The notes under the pieces: generated by a model
The model's database searches: none
What the model saw: the letters and a program-made list of their open reading frames with translations, nothing else
Told to the model about the DNA's origin: nothing
Shown: positions 1 through 8,966 of the stretch, in pieces
How positions within the stretch are numbered: the first letter of the stretch is position 1
How the letters are laid out: every line of letters starts with the position of its first letter
DNA from: Holdemanella biformis DSM 3989
GTDB taxonomy: Bacteria > Bacillota_I > Bacilli_A > Erysipelotrichales > Erysipelotrichaceae
Length of the DNA: 53,788 nucleotides
Direction of reading: 5' to 3'
NCBI RefSeq assembly: GCF_000156655.1
Contig: NZ_DS996843.1
Coordinates: 115,895-169,682 of the forward strand
Position numbers and translations under genes: made by a program

Positions 1-356
1 TCTTCTAATTCTTTAGAAACTTCTGTAGCCTTTTCAACCATATCAATCTTATCTTGGAACAATTCCACATTCACATTATCCAAAATTTGAATATCCATTT
101 CCTGCACATCAAAACGACAAATCTTACAAGATACACCAATCGGCACAATACGATATTCAATATTACGTTTCTTTGTTTCCAAAGCTACGATTTCAAAAAT
201 AAAGCCCGCATTATGATCGATATAACCATACATTAATGCACCATATAGATTATCTAACTTTAATCCCATCTTCTCTAAAAGCTTAACCATTTTCACGCCA
301 TGAATCTCTACCATTTTTTGATCCATATCACGAAAACTCATTTCATATACTTTCAT
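1..356 (-). CDS. Hypothetical protein with a CxxC pair, 3' end cut by window edge
   Basis: The frame is open from an ATG at 356 to the window edge, giving about 118 residues without the C-terminus. The start lies immediately after the stop codon of the upstream gene (TAG at 357-359), so the two are almost certainly co-transcribed. A single CKIC motif near residue 79 could bind metal or form a disulfide. No transmembrane segment or signal peptide is visible. I do not recognise the family, and no function is proposed. The neighbouring upstream protein also carries a CxxC pair. Confidence 0.7.
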   Translation of the reverse strand, partial: MKVYEMSFRDMDQKMVEIHGVKMVKLLEKMGLKLDNLYGALMYGYIDHNAGFIFEIVALETKKRNIEYRIVPIGVSCKICRFDVQEMDIQILDNVNVELFQDKIDMVEKATEVSKELE

Positions 357-902
357 CTACTCACCCTCATACACATCTTTTAATTCTTCAAAATTATCTT
401 CCAATACCTTGTTTAATTCAATAATATCAAGATCTTCATCCACAGGAAAATCCGATAAATTCATATCATTCGCTTTCACATATTCTTTAAATAATTCCAT
501 GGATTGATAATAATAATCCTGAAATTCTTTAAAGCCATCCCAAATCGCAAAACCACGACCATTAATCACACTAGACTCTTCTTCTATATCATCTACTTTT
601 TCAACTTGAATTTCAATCTCAAAAGGCTCTTCTAAATCATAAACCATCTTAAAAGTATCTCCCTCTTTGAAATCTGGTTGAATCAATGAAGCACAAGGTA
701 ACTTATTAAATTGTTCATCCTCACAATTTGGACACGCAAAAGGAATACCATTCGACTCAATCACAAAGTCCGCATATTCTTCAGATAAGTAAGATGCCAA
801 TGTATAATAAGCTAAATCCGCCAAAGATAATGAGTTAGGTAAACTCATGTAGCGATACATTAAATTATTAAATCCCAAGACTTCTGTATATACTTTTATC
901 AT
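357..902 (-). CDS. pRiA4b ORF-3-like domain protein (uncertain), 181 aa
   Basis: This is an acidic soluble protein. The segment around residues 23-45 (SLADL, then a long helix) and the later stretch EGDTFKMVYDLEEPFEIEIQ resemble the plasmid pRiA4b ORF-3/IS1096 passenger-like domain, in which a SLADLH-type helix precedes an F-x-Y-x-YDFGD strand. A CPNC pair lies at residues 57-60, outside that core. The C-terminal 60 residues are very acidic. The ATG overlaps the stop of the mscS gene by four bases (ATGA), and the next gene starts right after its stop, so translation is coupled. The role of the domain is unknown. The family call is by eye and moderate at best. Confidence 0.6.
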   Translation of the reverse strand: MIKVYTEVLGFNNLMYRYMSLPNSLSLADLAYYTLASYLSEEYADFVIESNGIPFACPNCEDEQFNKLPCASLIQPDFKEGDTFKMVYDLEEPFEIEIQVEKVDDIEEESSVINGRGFAIWDGFKEFQDYYYQSMELFKEYVKANDMNLSDFPVDEDLDIIELNKVLEDNFEELKDVYEGE

Positions 903-1669
903 GATTGACTTACCTCTACTGAATAATTTCCAAAATGAATATTCGCTTTTTCATACTCTTTTATAAGTTCATAACGAATTTTTGCGAGCATATCAAAACC
1001 CTCTAAACTCGTTTTACTTGGAACAACAACACGCAAATCAATGCCTGTTGTAGAAAAATTGATTACTTTTACTTCAATTGGATCCTCACTTTGAATTTCA
1101 TATTCATTCATTGTTTTTTCAACTAAACTCTTTAAAATATCTATCGCCAAATCAATATCTGTTCCATAAGAAACTTCAATTTCTAAATAGTTATTTTTTC
1201 GTGTATCTTGAAAAAATGCATTTTCAATCGTAGCCGAATTCAATGTTGCATTTGGCACAATAATACGATTACTTTCATATGTACGAATAATCGTATGACG
1301 AAAACGAATACTTTCAACATAACCAATTAATTCACCTTGATTGACTTTAATTAAATCACCCTCGACAAAGGGTTTAAATGTTAAAATCATTAAACCACTA
1401 CATAGATTTCCAAAGGCATCTTTAGCCGCAACACCTAAAACTAGGGCAACCACTCCACTCGATGCAGCAAGATAGGACATTATAGGTTTTGTCTGTTCAA
1501 ATTGTCCAAGAAAAATCATTCCATTAATAAAAACCAAAATATATTTTATTAATCTGGCAAAACTAGCCTTATTTGTGACATCCTTTTTATATAATACTTT
1601 ACGAATTCCTTTATAGATTCCAATAGAAACTATAATAGATACAACAGTTACAATAATGATTGATTTCAT
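899..1669 (-). CDS. MscS-family mechanosensitive channel
   Basis: Small-conductance mechanosensitive channel, 256 residues from the ATG at 1669, which has GGAG nine bases upstream (an upstream in-frame TTG at 1684 lacks a site). There are three membrane segments: residues ~2-20, ~40-57 and the pore helix ~68-95. The pore helix is rich in Gly/Ala (GVVALVLGVAAKDAFGN), as in MscS TM3. It leads into the beta domain (VEGDLIKVN..GYVESIRFRHTIIRTYESNRIIVPNA, ~100-140), a strong family match. The C-terminal alpha/beta domain ends near residue 250. It probably releases osmolytes on hypo-osmotic shock. It follows the FUSC-type gene by five bases and overlaps the next gene by four. Confidence 0.9.
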   Translation of the reverse strand: MKSIIIVTVVSIIVSIGIYKGIRKVLYKKDVTNKASFARLIKYILVFINGMIFLGQFEQTKPIMSYLAASSGVVALVLGVAAKDAFGNLCSGLMILTFKPFVEGDLIKVNQGELIGYVESIRFRHTIIRTYESNRIIVPNATLNSATIENAFFQDTRKNNYLEIEVSYGTDIDLAIDILKSLVEKTMNEYEIQSEDPIEVKVINFSTTGIDLRVVVPSKTSLEGFDMLAKIRYELIKEYEKANIHFGNYSVEVSQS

Positions 1670-1674
1670 GTATA

Positions 1675-2676
1675 TCATCTCCAATACAACTTTTTCTGTT
1701 CCTCTGTCGTTTGATCAATAAACTTCTTTTTTGTGTATAAAAACTCTTCTAAATCCATATAAATATGCAGAAACATTGCCTTTGATTCAAATTCAATTCG
1801 ACTTTTAGGAAGAGCCTCCCCCTGCTTGTTTTTGAACATCTGATGAAGTGAAGTAATTTGAGGCTGCGGATCATTTTTTTCATGAATAAACGGAATTAAA
1901 TATTCAATATAATTCGCTAATTCATTCGCCTCTTTTGGCATCTTACGAATCTTTCGAATCTTATAGTGCAACATATGCAGAATGTCACATTGTAAAGCTC
2001 GCATTTCAAAATAACGAATATAATAATCCGGCAAACTCGTAAACGTGTTATCCTGATATTCCATCGCAATATGAATATACTTTTCTGCCTGTACCTTAAT
2101 ATCTTCTAATTCCTTCCAAATTGTTGTATTTCTTTCTTCACTTTGAATATAGTGAACAATTTGATACATCAAGCTCTGAATCTTGTCCTCCATATAAATC
2201 ATACAAGAATTCAAATACTCTTCTTCCCCACTATAATCATGAACCAAGTTCAATAAGAAGGCAATAATGGCCCCAATTAAAATCAAATAAAACTCATTCA
2301 TCATAAAGTGAAGACTAAAATCCAAATAACTCAAGTAATGCACGGCAATCATCGCATTTACACTTAATGTATTCTGGCACTTCATTTTTTCACTGTACCC
2401 AACTAAGCACGCAATCACAAGTCCAAAAGCTATCCAATGGCTTGGAATTAATTCAAAGAAAATAAAACAGAATAAAATTGTCACAAAGAAGGTGGAAATT
2501 CTTCTAAGAACAAGCCTCATTGTTCCCCACTTTGTCGTCAACAAAGATAACAACGCAATCGTTCCTGCACTTGTTGGATTATCCAATTTGAAAAAATAAG
2601 CTAAGATGATCGCAATTGCACTTCCTACACCTATTTTAAGTGATAGTATTAATACTCTTTTTGTGTCTCTTTTCAT
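1675..2676 (-). CDS. Aromatic acid exporter family (ArAE_1/FUSC-like) membrane protein
   Basis: 333 residues. The N-terminal ~150 residues form about five to six hydrophobic segments, beginning LKIGVGSAIAIILAYFFKLDNP-type, which is characteristic of the ArAE_1 (DUF939) N-terminal domain. The remaining ~180 residues are a soluble, mostly helical cytosolic domain like ArAE_1_C. Family members are putative exporters of aromatic acids or related anions, but substrates are rarely known. The gene is upstream of mscS, five bases away, so it may belong to a membrane-stress operon. Its ribosome binding site is weak. Confidence 0.8.
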   Translation of the reverse strand: MKRDTKRVLILSLKIGVGSAIAIILAYFFKLDNPTSAGTIALLSLLTTKWGTMRLVLRRISTFFVTILFCFIFFELIPSHWIAFGLVIACLVGYSEKMKCQNTLSVNAMIAVHYLSYLDFSLHFMMNEFYLILIGAIIAFLLNLVHDYSGEEEYLNSCMIYMEDKIQSLMYQIVHYIQSEERNTTIWKELEDIKVQAEKYIHIAMEYQDNTFTSLPDYYIRYFEMRALQCDILHMLHYKIRKIRKMPKEANELANYIEYLIPFIHEKNDPQPQITSLHQMFKNKQGEALPKSRIEFESKAMFLHIYMDLEEFLYTKKKFIDQTTEEQKKLYWR

Positions 2677-2728
2677 ATGCCTACATTTTATGCGAAATCA
2701 AAAAAAAGGACAATAATAAATATCATTG

Positions 2729-3229
2729 TCACTTCTTATCCAATACATCTTTCACTTTTTGTTTACCACTCTTTAATAAGCGAGCCACTCCCTCTTCACT
2801 CATTTTTAAACGATTCGCGATATCCTTCTCTTTCAGTTTCCCTAAACAATGCATGATTGTCACTGTCTTTTGATTTTCTGGCATCTCATTTAAACAATCA
2901 TCCACATCCGATTGTCTATATTGAGGAAGTCCACGCAAAGCTGTAGTTACATCTGCATGTTCTTTAGCCTGCATATACTCACGCAATTGTTTATTCAACA
3001 AGACCGTAATCCATTTTAAAAAATTTTTATCATCACTCAATTTATCCATATGCATAAATGCATATGTATACGTTGCCTGTAAGATATCATTGATTTCTTT
3101 TTCTTCTAAGCCAATATATCGCTTGTAAATCGTTTGTATCAAATGATTTCGCGTCAATGAAATAAGCTCTTTTTTCGCATTCGCATCCTTATTTCTTACA
3201 CCTACTATTATCTTTTTATCAATCATCAT
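2729..3229 (-). CDS. Sigma-70-family-like regulator, short
   Basis: 166 residues from the ATG at 3229, preceded by AAAGGAT seven bases upstream. A longer frame runs back to 3328 but passes through the terminator of the upstream gene, so it was not used. Residues ~20-75 look like a sigma region 2 (NHLIQTIYKRYIGLEE..DILQATYTYAFMHMDKL). The C-terminus is a clear region 4 helix-turn-helix with a QKTVTIMHCLGKLKEKDIANRL core, followed by a recognition helix ending in KSGKQKVKDVL. The size matches ECF-like sigma factors. No anti-sigma gene is adjacent. The target regulon is unknown. Confidence 0.7.
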   Translation of the reverse strand: MMIDKKIIVGVRNKDANAKKELISLTRNHLIQTIYKRYIGLEEKEINDILQATYTYAFMHMDKLSDDKNFLKWITVLLNKQLREYMQAKEHADVTTALRGLPQYRQSDVDDCLNEMPENQKTVTIMHCLGKLKEKDIANRLKMSEEGVARLLKSGKQKVKDVLDKK

Positions 3230-3283
3230 GTATTTATCCTTTATATACGTCATTTTTAGTATACAATATACCATTTGATAAAT

Positions 3284-3310
3284 CAAAAAAAGGCAATCCA
3301 ACGATTGCCT
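3284..3310 (-). terminator. Rho-independent terminator after the D,D-carboxypeptidase gene
   Basis: A perfect 8-bp stem AGGCAATC/GATTGCCT with a CAAC loop overlaps the stop codon of the vanY-like gene. It is followed on the minus strand by a run of seven T. It ends the unit that follows the large Mo/Se operon and separates it from the sigma-like gene. Confidence 0.93.
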
Positions 3311-4109
3311 AAGCTCCATAATATTCATCTAACGCTAAATTATTTTTATACAAATACGTTGCCAAATCTTGACCCACATAACGCAAGTGCCAGCTTTCAG
3401 GAGCAATTTTAGTTTTATCTTCCTTATCATCAGGATAACGCAAAATGAAGCCATACATATGCATATTTTCTAACAACCAATCATAGTGCGAATTATATCG
3501 AACGGCATCTAAATCACTACAATCATTATCCATACGAATATCGACAGCTAATCCAGATTGGTGCTCACTATATCCTGGACGAGTCCAATAACGATCCGCA
3601 TACTCTTCGCCATAACTTGCAGCTCCACCATTAAATAAATCTGTTTGGTATGCATAAGAACGATAAGCTGAACAAGCATTCAAAATGAACCCCTCATTTG
3701 ATGCTGCCTCAATCAACTTTTCAAATGCCTCTGCCGCTTCTTTTCGCATACGCACATTCTCATTTTCACCACTCGAAGGTACCTGAACTAAATCACTTGG
3801 TTCATAATCTGCTGGTAATCCTGAATACTTATTCACAAGAATATAGATTGAATCTAAATCCGAAACCGTTACTGTATTCTCATATGGGTCACCACTTTGA
3901 TTTATTTTTTTCACCTTTGGTAAATTTGTTTGTTGCTTCTTATTCTCTTTTTTTGTTTCTGTTGTCTTTTCTTGTTTAGGTTCACTTACCTCTTTATCAC
4001 TAACTTTTTTTGCGATCATCGAAATCAACAACGCAATAATCAAAAGTAATACAACAATCACAAAAATCACTGACTTTCTTACTCGTCTTCTTCTTTTCTT
4101 CAAATCCAA
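3309..4109 (-). CDS. D-alanyl-D-alanine carboxypeptidase, VanY/M15 family
   Basis: 266 residues. A short, very basic N-terminus (KKRRRRVRK) is followed by one transmembrane helix (~13-33), then a charged linker (~35-72), so the enzyme is membrane anchored with an extracellular domain. The M15B peptidase core carries SAYRS (~147-151), the zinc ligands His183 (EHQSG) and Asp190 (AVDI), and the catalytic Glu238 with zinc ligand His241 (ESWHLRYVG). It trims D-Ala from peptidoglycan stem peptides. No ATG is available. TTG at 4109 or 4103 follows GAGGAGGG, and 4103 has the better spacing. It starts nine bases after the YqeC-XdhC gene but is functionally unrelated. Confidence 0.9.
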   Translation of the reverse strand: MDLKKRRRRVRKSVIFVIVVLLLIIALLISMIAKKVSDKEVSEPKQEKTTETKKENKKQQTNLPKVKKINQSGDPYENTVTVSDLDSIYILVNKYSGLPADYEPSDLVQVPSSGENENVRMRKEAAEAFEKLIEAASNEGFILNACSAYRSYAYQTDLFNGGAASYGEEYADRYWTRPGYSEHQSGLAVDIRMDNDCSDLDAVRYNSHYDWLLENMHMYGFILRYPDDKEDKTKIAPESWHLRYVGQDLATYLYKNNLALDEYYGA

Positions 4110-4117
4110 TCCCTCCT

Positions 4118-5485
4118 CTATACCGGTATAAACAAGACTTTATTATATCCACCACAAATCATGCCTAGTGTTGCACTTTCTGCATTGGATAAATCATACT
4201 CTTTAATCATGACTTTCTTACATTCTTTGGCATCTAAAATAGCCTGATATTCAACTTTTCCTCCACCAATCGTATCAATGACTCCATCTTTATGCACTAA
4301 CATCATGCTGCCAATTCCTCTAGGTGCTGAACCCTTTTTATCGATGATGATACATAAAGTTCCATGCATATTGGATTCTAATAATTCTTTCGAAACACTT
4401 GAACTAAACTTTGTATTTTTTATTTCAATAAGTTCAGCCAAAATACTAATCGATATCTCAGCCGGCGTCTGTGCCTTAATATCTAAACCAATTGGAGCGT
4501 GCACATTCGATAATTCTTCCTTCAAATATCCTTCTTCAATCAAAGCATCAAATGTCTTTTTTACTTTTCCTTTACTTCCAATCATACCCAAATATAAATG
4601 AGGCTTATGAATCGTCTTTTCTAGACAAAGACGATCATCCTTATGTCCTCTTGTTACGATCACATAACAAGCATTCTCTTCATCTGGTAATACAGAATCC
4701 ATTTGAGCATAATCGATACAATGAATTTCATCGGCCGTAGGAAAATGTTGAGAATTCGCAAATTCTTTACGATTATCAATCACAATCGTATATAGTTCTA
4801 ATATACTAGCCATTTTAGCCAAATACTGACTGACATGACCACAACCTAAAATCACTAGCTTAGGCTGCATATTAAACCATTCCTTTCGAATGAGATTCAC
4901 ATCGACATTTTCTTCTAATAAAGCCTTTACACAACGCGTATACAAATCACTAGCTCCATTCACATGAATTGTAACAGGTTTATTTAGTTTCTTTAAATAA
5001 GCACGTATTAAATCTTGCATAATTCTAGGTGTTACAAGTTCACTTGGATCTAAATTTGTAAGCTTGTAACGATGTACCACATCTTTTACTGGTTGATTTA
5101 ATCCATTTAGATTTGAAATCAACACAATCTCATCCGTATCTGAATCAATGACTGGTTCATTAGCGCTAGGAAACTTCAAAGGTAAATATTTAGAACCATC
5201 CGCCTCTATCAGTATCACATCCACCACTTGTTTTAATTGATTTAACAATTCTTCATCTAACGCCTCAATTTTCAAGTCACCACAACGATTTCCCGCATGA
5301 CAATATCCATATGCTTCAATTCTTTGCATGATTTCATCATAACCAGGATCGACTAATGTATCTTCTTCAATCAACATATGCGTCGTTGTACACATTAAAA
5401 CGGTCTTATTTAAAGAAACATATTTATCTTTTAACTCGTGGATATACGTTGTTTTTCCACCCGAACCAATTACACTAATAATCAT
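4118..5485 (-). CDS. YqeC-XdhC fusion, selenium-dependent molybdenum hydroxylase maturation
   Basis: 455 residues from the ATG at 5485, which overlaps the previous stop by 11 bases. Residues 1-~205 match YqeC, the selenium-dependent hydroxylase accessory protein, with a P-loop GSGGKTT at 7-13 and IEADGS near 93-98. Residues ~208-360 are an XdhC_C Rossmann domain (VILGCGHVSQYL, then TRGHKDD and MIGSKGK). Residues ~373-455 are the XdhC_CoxI domain (GTLCIIIDKKGSAPRG, IGGG, GMICGG). Classical XdhC has the CoxI domain first, so the order here is reversed. XdhC proteins bind and sulfurate Mo cofactor for xanthine dehydrogenase-type enzymes. Here the fused pair likely handles selenium insertion. It is the last gene of the Mo/Se operon. 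Confidence 0.88.
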   Translation of the reverse strand: MIISVIGSGGKTTYIHELKDKYVSLNKTVLMCTTTHMLIEEDTLVDPGYDEIMQRIEAYGYCHAGNRCGDLKIEALDEELLNQLKQVVDVILIEADGSKYLPLKFPSANEPVIDSDTDEIVLISNLNGLNQPVKDVVHRYKLTNLDPSELVTPRIMQDLIRAYLKKLNKPVTIHVNGASDLYTRCVKALLEENVDVNLIRKEWFNMQPKLVILGCGHVSQYLAKMASILELYTIVIDNRKEFANSQHFPTADEIHCIDYAQMDSVLPDEENACYVIVTRGHKDDRLCLEKTIHKPHLYLGMIGSKGKVKKTFDALIEEGYLKEELSNVHAPIGLDIKAQTPAEISISILAELIEIKNTKFSSSVSKELLESNMHGTLCIIIDKKGSAPRGIGSMMLVHKDGVIDTIGGGKVEYQAILDAKECKKVMIKEYDLSNAESATLGMICGGYNKVLFIPV

Positions 5486-6566
5486 TTGAAATCTCTTGGA
5501 TTGCACGTACCACAAAATCAATATCTTCTATTGTATTTTGAAACGATATAGACAAACGTACAATTCCCCTTTCTTCTGTCTTTAAATGTTTATGCATCAA
5601 GGGCGCACAATGCGCACCACAACGCGTCACAATACCATACTTATAATTTAATAAATCGCTCACATAAGCACTATCTTTACCTGGAATATTTATTGCCACA
5701 ATAGGTGTCGAATTTTCTAAAGATGAATAAAACTCTACATAACCAGATAAACCTTCATATAATTTTTGAAGTAAAAAACATTCCTTTTCCACAATCTCTT
5801 TTTGATGAGATTGAACATATTGAATCCCTGCATTTAAAGCCGCAATCCCTACAATATTTTGCGTACCCGCCTCTAAATGTTCTGGATATGCCTTGGGCAT
5901 TTGTGGATTAAAAGAATCTATACCTGTTCCACCAGAAATCAATGGTTTTACTTCCATGTCTTTTACACAAAAGCCACCAATACCAGCAATCCCTAATAAA
6001 CCTTTATGGCCGCTAAAACATAAAACATCTATATTTTCCATAGACACAGGAATGTGACCTGCACTTTGAGCTGCATCCACCATAAATAGGACACCACATT
6101 CTTTACAATATTGTCCAATTAAATCCACATCAAAGATTTCACCTGTCACATTGGAACTGTGTGTCATGATAACCATTCGAGTATTCTTTTGAATATGCTT
6201 TTTAATATCTTCTAAATAAGGAGCACATATCGTTAATGTGATTATTCCTTTTTCTTCTAACTCATATAAAGGACGAAGCACACTATTGTGCTCTGCATAG
6301 GTAGTAATCACATGATCTTTTTCTTTTAAGATTCCTTTAATGCAAGTATTTAAACTCTCGGTATTTCCACCATTTAAAATAACACGATGAAAATCAGACA
6401 AGCCAAAAAACTGTGCAATATTTCTTCTTGTTTCAAAAATCAAACGTGAAGAATCCATATTTGAACTACGATTCGCATTGCCTGCCACATCGAATGCCCT
6501 CATTACAGCTTGTTTGACTTCCTCTAATTTAGGAAAGCTAGTCGCAGCTTGATCAAGATAAACCAT
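5475..6566 (-). CDS. Cysteine desulfurase-like class V aminotransferase (EF2568 type)
   Basis: 363 residues starting MVYLDQAATSFPK, from an ATG at 6566 with GGAGG ten bases upstream, inside the end of yqeB. A longer frame to 6656 has no support. Fold-type I PLP enzyme: the Schiff-base lysine is Lys188 in CFSGHKG, with VDAAQSAGH before it. Cysteines 316 and 320 lie in TRCGAHCAP, where group II desulfurases and selenocysteine lyases carry the catalytic Cys. Family members found beside SelD and YqeB are thought to supply S or Se for the hydroxylase cofactor. Co-translated with yqeB (14-base overlap) and the YqeC-XdhC gene. Confidence 0.9.
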   Translation of the reverse strand: MVYLDQAATSFPKLEEVKQAVMRAFDVAGNANRSSNMDSSRLIFETRRNIAQFFGLSDFHRVILNGGNTESLNTCIKGILKEKDHVITTYAEHNSVLRPLYELEEKGIITLTICAPYLEDIKKHIQKNTRMVIMTHSSNVTGEIFDVDLIGQYCKECGVLFMVDAAQSAGHIPVSMENIDVLCFSGHKGLLGIAGIGGFCVKDMEVKPLISGGTGIDSFNPQMPKAYPEHLEAGTQNIVGIAALNAGIQYVQSHQKEIVEKECFLLQKLYEGLSGYVEFYSSLENSTPIVAINIPGKDSAYVSDLLNYKYGIVTRCGAHCAPLMHKHLKTEERGIVRLSISFQNTIEDIDFVVRAIQEISNDY

Positions 6567-7344
6567 GCAGTATCGCCTCCAAAACGCCTCCACCAATACA
6601 ACGTGCCTTGTCAGAAATTGTAAAACAATTCTGATATTCATCCACTCTAGGATCAATATCTGCCATTTTAAATCCAGATGTTACATTGTACCCATCCTGA
6701 ATTAATCCTCTAAGTAAACCTGACATGCTCGCATACACGGGTATCTCTCCGATATACGCAATAATTTCTCCTTTTTCAACGATATCTGTAATCTTTTTGA
6801 CATTGTGACAAACACCTGCACAAGGAGAATGAATCACTCTTTCTTTTGAATATCCCTTAATATTTCCAGGAACACCCGTATTTGGCAAAGCATATCCCTG
6901 GTAGATCAATCGTCCTAGATTATGCCCACGCATCGTTTCTACAACCACATGTACATCTTTTCCTGCACAAAAGCCAGGACCTAAGCCAATTGTGATGGGT
7001 GCCATATCTATTGTCGTACCTAAATTCTTCTTGGCAAGAATCGCATCCACCAAGGCAATATGTTCTATTTTAGAAATTATTTCGCCACTAGGATCAATCA
7101 TCATGGCGACTTGATTTTTAGCCATTATTTTTTTAGCTTCTTCTATCGTTGAAACTAAAACACAAGTCATATCTTCAACCGTAAATTTTTGTTCATACAC
7201 AGCCTGACAAAAGGCAACATTCCTTCGTATTGCGCTTGGCTTTTCAACTTCTAACACCAATACTTGAAATCCACTTTTCACAAGTTTATATATTGTCCCT
7301 GTCGCTATGTCTCCTCCACCACGCACAATAACACATTTATTCAT
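6553..7344 (-). CDS. yqeB: YqeB family (EF2563) selenium-dependent molybdenum hydroxylase protein
   Basis: 263 residues. The N-terminal Rossmann-like start VIVRGGGDIATGTIYKLVKSG and the segment TIDMAPITIGLGPGF are hallmarks of the EF2563/YqeB family, which occurs only with orphan SelD and molybdenum hydroxylase genes. The C-terminal half (SPCAGVCHNVKKI, GEIIAYIGEIPVYASMSGLLRG) resembles a lipoyl-like barrel. Its exact chemistry is unknown, but genetic context places it in selenium cofactor maturation. The gene overlaps the desulfurase by 14 bases and lies five bases after yedF. Confidence 0.93.
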   Translation of the reverse strand: MNKCVIVRGGGDIATGTIYKLVKSGFQVLVLEVEKPSAIRRNVAFCQAVYEQKFTVEDMTCVLVSTIEEAKKIMAKNQVAMMIDPSGEIISKIEHIALVDAILAKKNLGTTIDMAPITIGLGPGFCAGKDVHVVVETMRGHNLGRLIYQGYALPNTGVPGNIKGYSKERVIHSPCAGVCHNVKKITDIVEKGEIIAYIGEIPVYASMSGLLRGLIQDGYNVTSGFKMADIDPRVDEYQNCFTISDKARCIGGGVLEAILHGLS

Positions 7345-7349
7345 AATCC

Positions 7350-7943
7350 TTATGGCTTGATAATTTTATCAGCCTTCTCCATTCTTTCTACAATATCATA
7401 CATATTTGTGACTGACCCCACCTGAAGTTCTTCTTTTAAATGGAAGAAATCTAAACAAGTTCCACAACTTACAATTTCTACTCCATTATCCGCTAAATAT
7501 TTTAAATCTTCTAAAGTTTCACTCTTTGTCGTTGTGATTTTTACACCCTCATTATAGAAAATCATTTCATCTGGCAAAACATCTTGTTTTGTCAAAGAGA
7601 AAATAAATGATTTCATTAAAATCGCACCTAAATCCGGATTGGAACCCATCACATTACTGGCGAACACTACAACCGTTTTAGGCTTAGCCAAGCTACAATC
7701 TGCATAAGTATATTCTACTTCAAAATCAGCTTCTTCATCACCCTTTGAAATTTCAACAATATAATCCTTACCCTCTTTTTTAGAATTTACCGTATAATTT
7801 TTTACTTTCGCAAACTTCGTTAAGTTTTCAACCGCAATCTCATTATCCACAATTGTTGAAACTACATTTTCTTCTTTTAAAGCTTCCTTTGTCTTTACAA
7901 CTGGAAGTGGACACTCCAATCCTCTACAATCTAAAGTTTTCAT
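7350..7943 (-). CDS. yedF: Sulfurtransferase-like selenium metabolism protein YedF
   Basis: 197 residues. Residues 1-~70 are a TusA/SirA domain with the CPxP motif at Cys11-Pro12 (LECPLPVVKTKE). The rest is a DsrE-like domain with FASNVMGSNPDLGAILMKSF and a C-terminal Cys pair, VSCGTCLDFF. This two-domain form is the version found in selenium-utilising genomes. It may carry persulfide or perselenide between the desulfurase and SelD or the hydroxylase. Six bases separate it from selD, and five from yqeB. Confidence 0.93.
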   Translation of the reverse strand: MKTLDCRGLECPLPVVKTKEALKEENVVSTIVDNEIAVENLTKFAKVKNYTVNSKKEGKDYIVEISKGDEEADFEVEYTYADCSLAKPKTVVVFASNVMGSNPDLGAILMKSFIFSLTKQDVLPDEMIFYNEGVKITTTKSETLEDLKYLADNGVEIVSCGTCLDFFHLKEELQVGSVTNMYDIVERMEKADKIIKP

Positions 7944-7949
7944 ATCTTA

Positions 7950-8966
7950 CTACCTCACATATACATTATATTCATTTTTATCAATGACTTCACCCACAAC
8001 ATACAATTCAAGATTATTTTCCTTAAAATCTATCTCTAGCTTTTCTAAATCCTCTTTAGATACACTAGCTAATAAGCCACCACTTGTTTGTGGATCAAAT
8101 AAAATTTCCTCTGTAAAAAAATCACAATCAAAATAAATCTTACCCTCTACACTTTTGCGATTGGTTTGTGCTGCCCCACTTAAATAAAACTCTTCGACAT
8201 ACTTTTGGCAATCATCAAAATATGGAATCGAATCTTTATAAATCAATGCACTATTTTTTCCGTCTAACATCTCATTTAAATGCACCAACAAGCCAAAGCC
8301 TGTTACATCCGTTAGAGCATGCACATCATATTTTTTTAAAATATCACACGCATACTTGTTTAATGTAGTCATACTTTTAAAAACTCTTTCCTGCATTGAT
8401 TTTGAACAATCATCCATACGCAACGCATTTAAAGTTAAACCAACACCTAAAGGCTTTGTCAAAACCAAAACATCTCCACTTTTTGTACCATTATTTTTCT
8501 TTACATCTATTGGATTCACTAAACCTGTTACACTCAATCCATATTTAATGGAATCATCACGAATAGAGTGTCCACCTACCAAAGCACACTTAGCTTCAAC
8601 TAACTTACTATTTCCGCCTTCAATGATTTTACCTAAAATATTCAAATCTTCATTTTCTGGAAAACACACAATATTTAAAGCTGTTTTAGGCGTACCATTC
8701 ATCGCATAAATATCACTGAGTGCATTTGTTGCTGCAATTTGACCATACAAATATGGATCTTCAACCATAGGTGGAAAGAAATCCAAAGTAGATACAAACG
8801 CATGATTTTCATCGATTTGATAAACAGCTGCATCATCTCTTGAATCAAAGCCAACCAAGACATGACTATCTTTATAAGAATCAATTTTTTCTAGAATATG
8901 ACTCAATTTTTTAGCGCCCAATTTGGCACTACATCCCCCACTCTTACAATATATTTTTTCATTCAT
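7950..8966 (-). CDS. selD: Selenide, water dikinase SelD
   Basis: 338 residues, an ATP-dependent enzyme making selenophosphate from selenide. The N-terminal glycine-rich motif GGCSAKLGAKKL carries the catalytic Cys12 and Lys15. It is the cysteine form, not selenocysteine. DSRDDAAVY, ATNALSDIYAMNGTP, VGGHS and the late FDPQTSGGLL are classic SelD motifs. No selA or selB lies in the window. Together with yqeB, yqeC and DUF3343 neighbours this marks the orphan SelD context described for selenium-dependent molybdenum hydroxylases. It overlaps the DUF3343 stop by one base (TAATG). Confidence 0.95.
   Translation of the reverse strand: MNEKIYCKSGGCSAKLGAKKLSHILEKIDSYKDSHVLVGFDSRDDAAVYQIDENHAFVSTLDFFPPMVEDPYLYGQIAATNALSDIYAMNGTPKTALNIVCFPENEDLNILGKIIEGGNSKLVEAKCALVGGHSIRDDSIKYGLSVTGLVNPIDVKKNNGTKSGDVLVLTKPLGVGLTLNALRMDDCSKSMQERVFKSMTTLNKYACDILKKYDVHALTDVTGFGLLVHLNEMLDGKNSALIYKDSIPYFDDCQKYVEEFYLSGAAQTNRKSVEGKIYFDCDFFTEEILFDPQTSGGLLASVSKEDLEKLEIDFKENNLELYVVGEVIDKNEYNVYVR

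Noticed and set aside
8918-8940. Selenocysteine in SelD
   Set aside because: The active-site codon encodes Cys, not TGA, and the frame is continuous.
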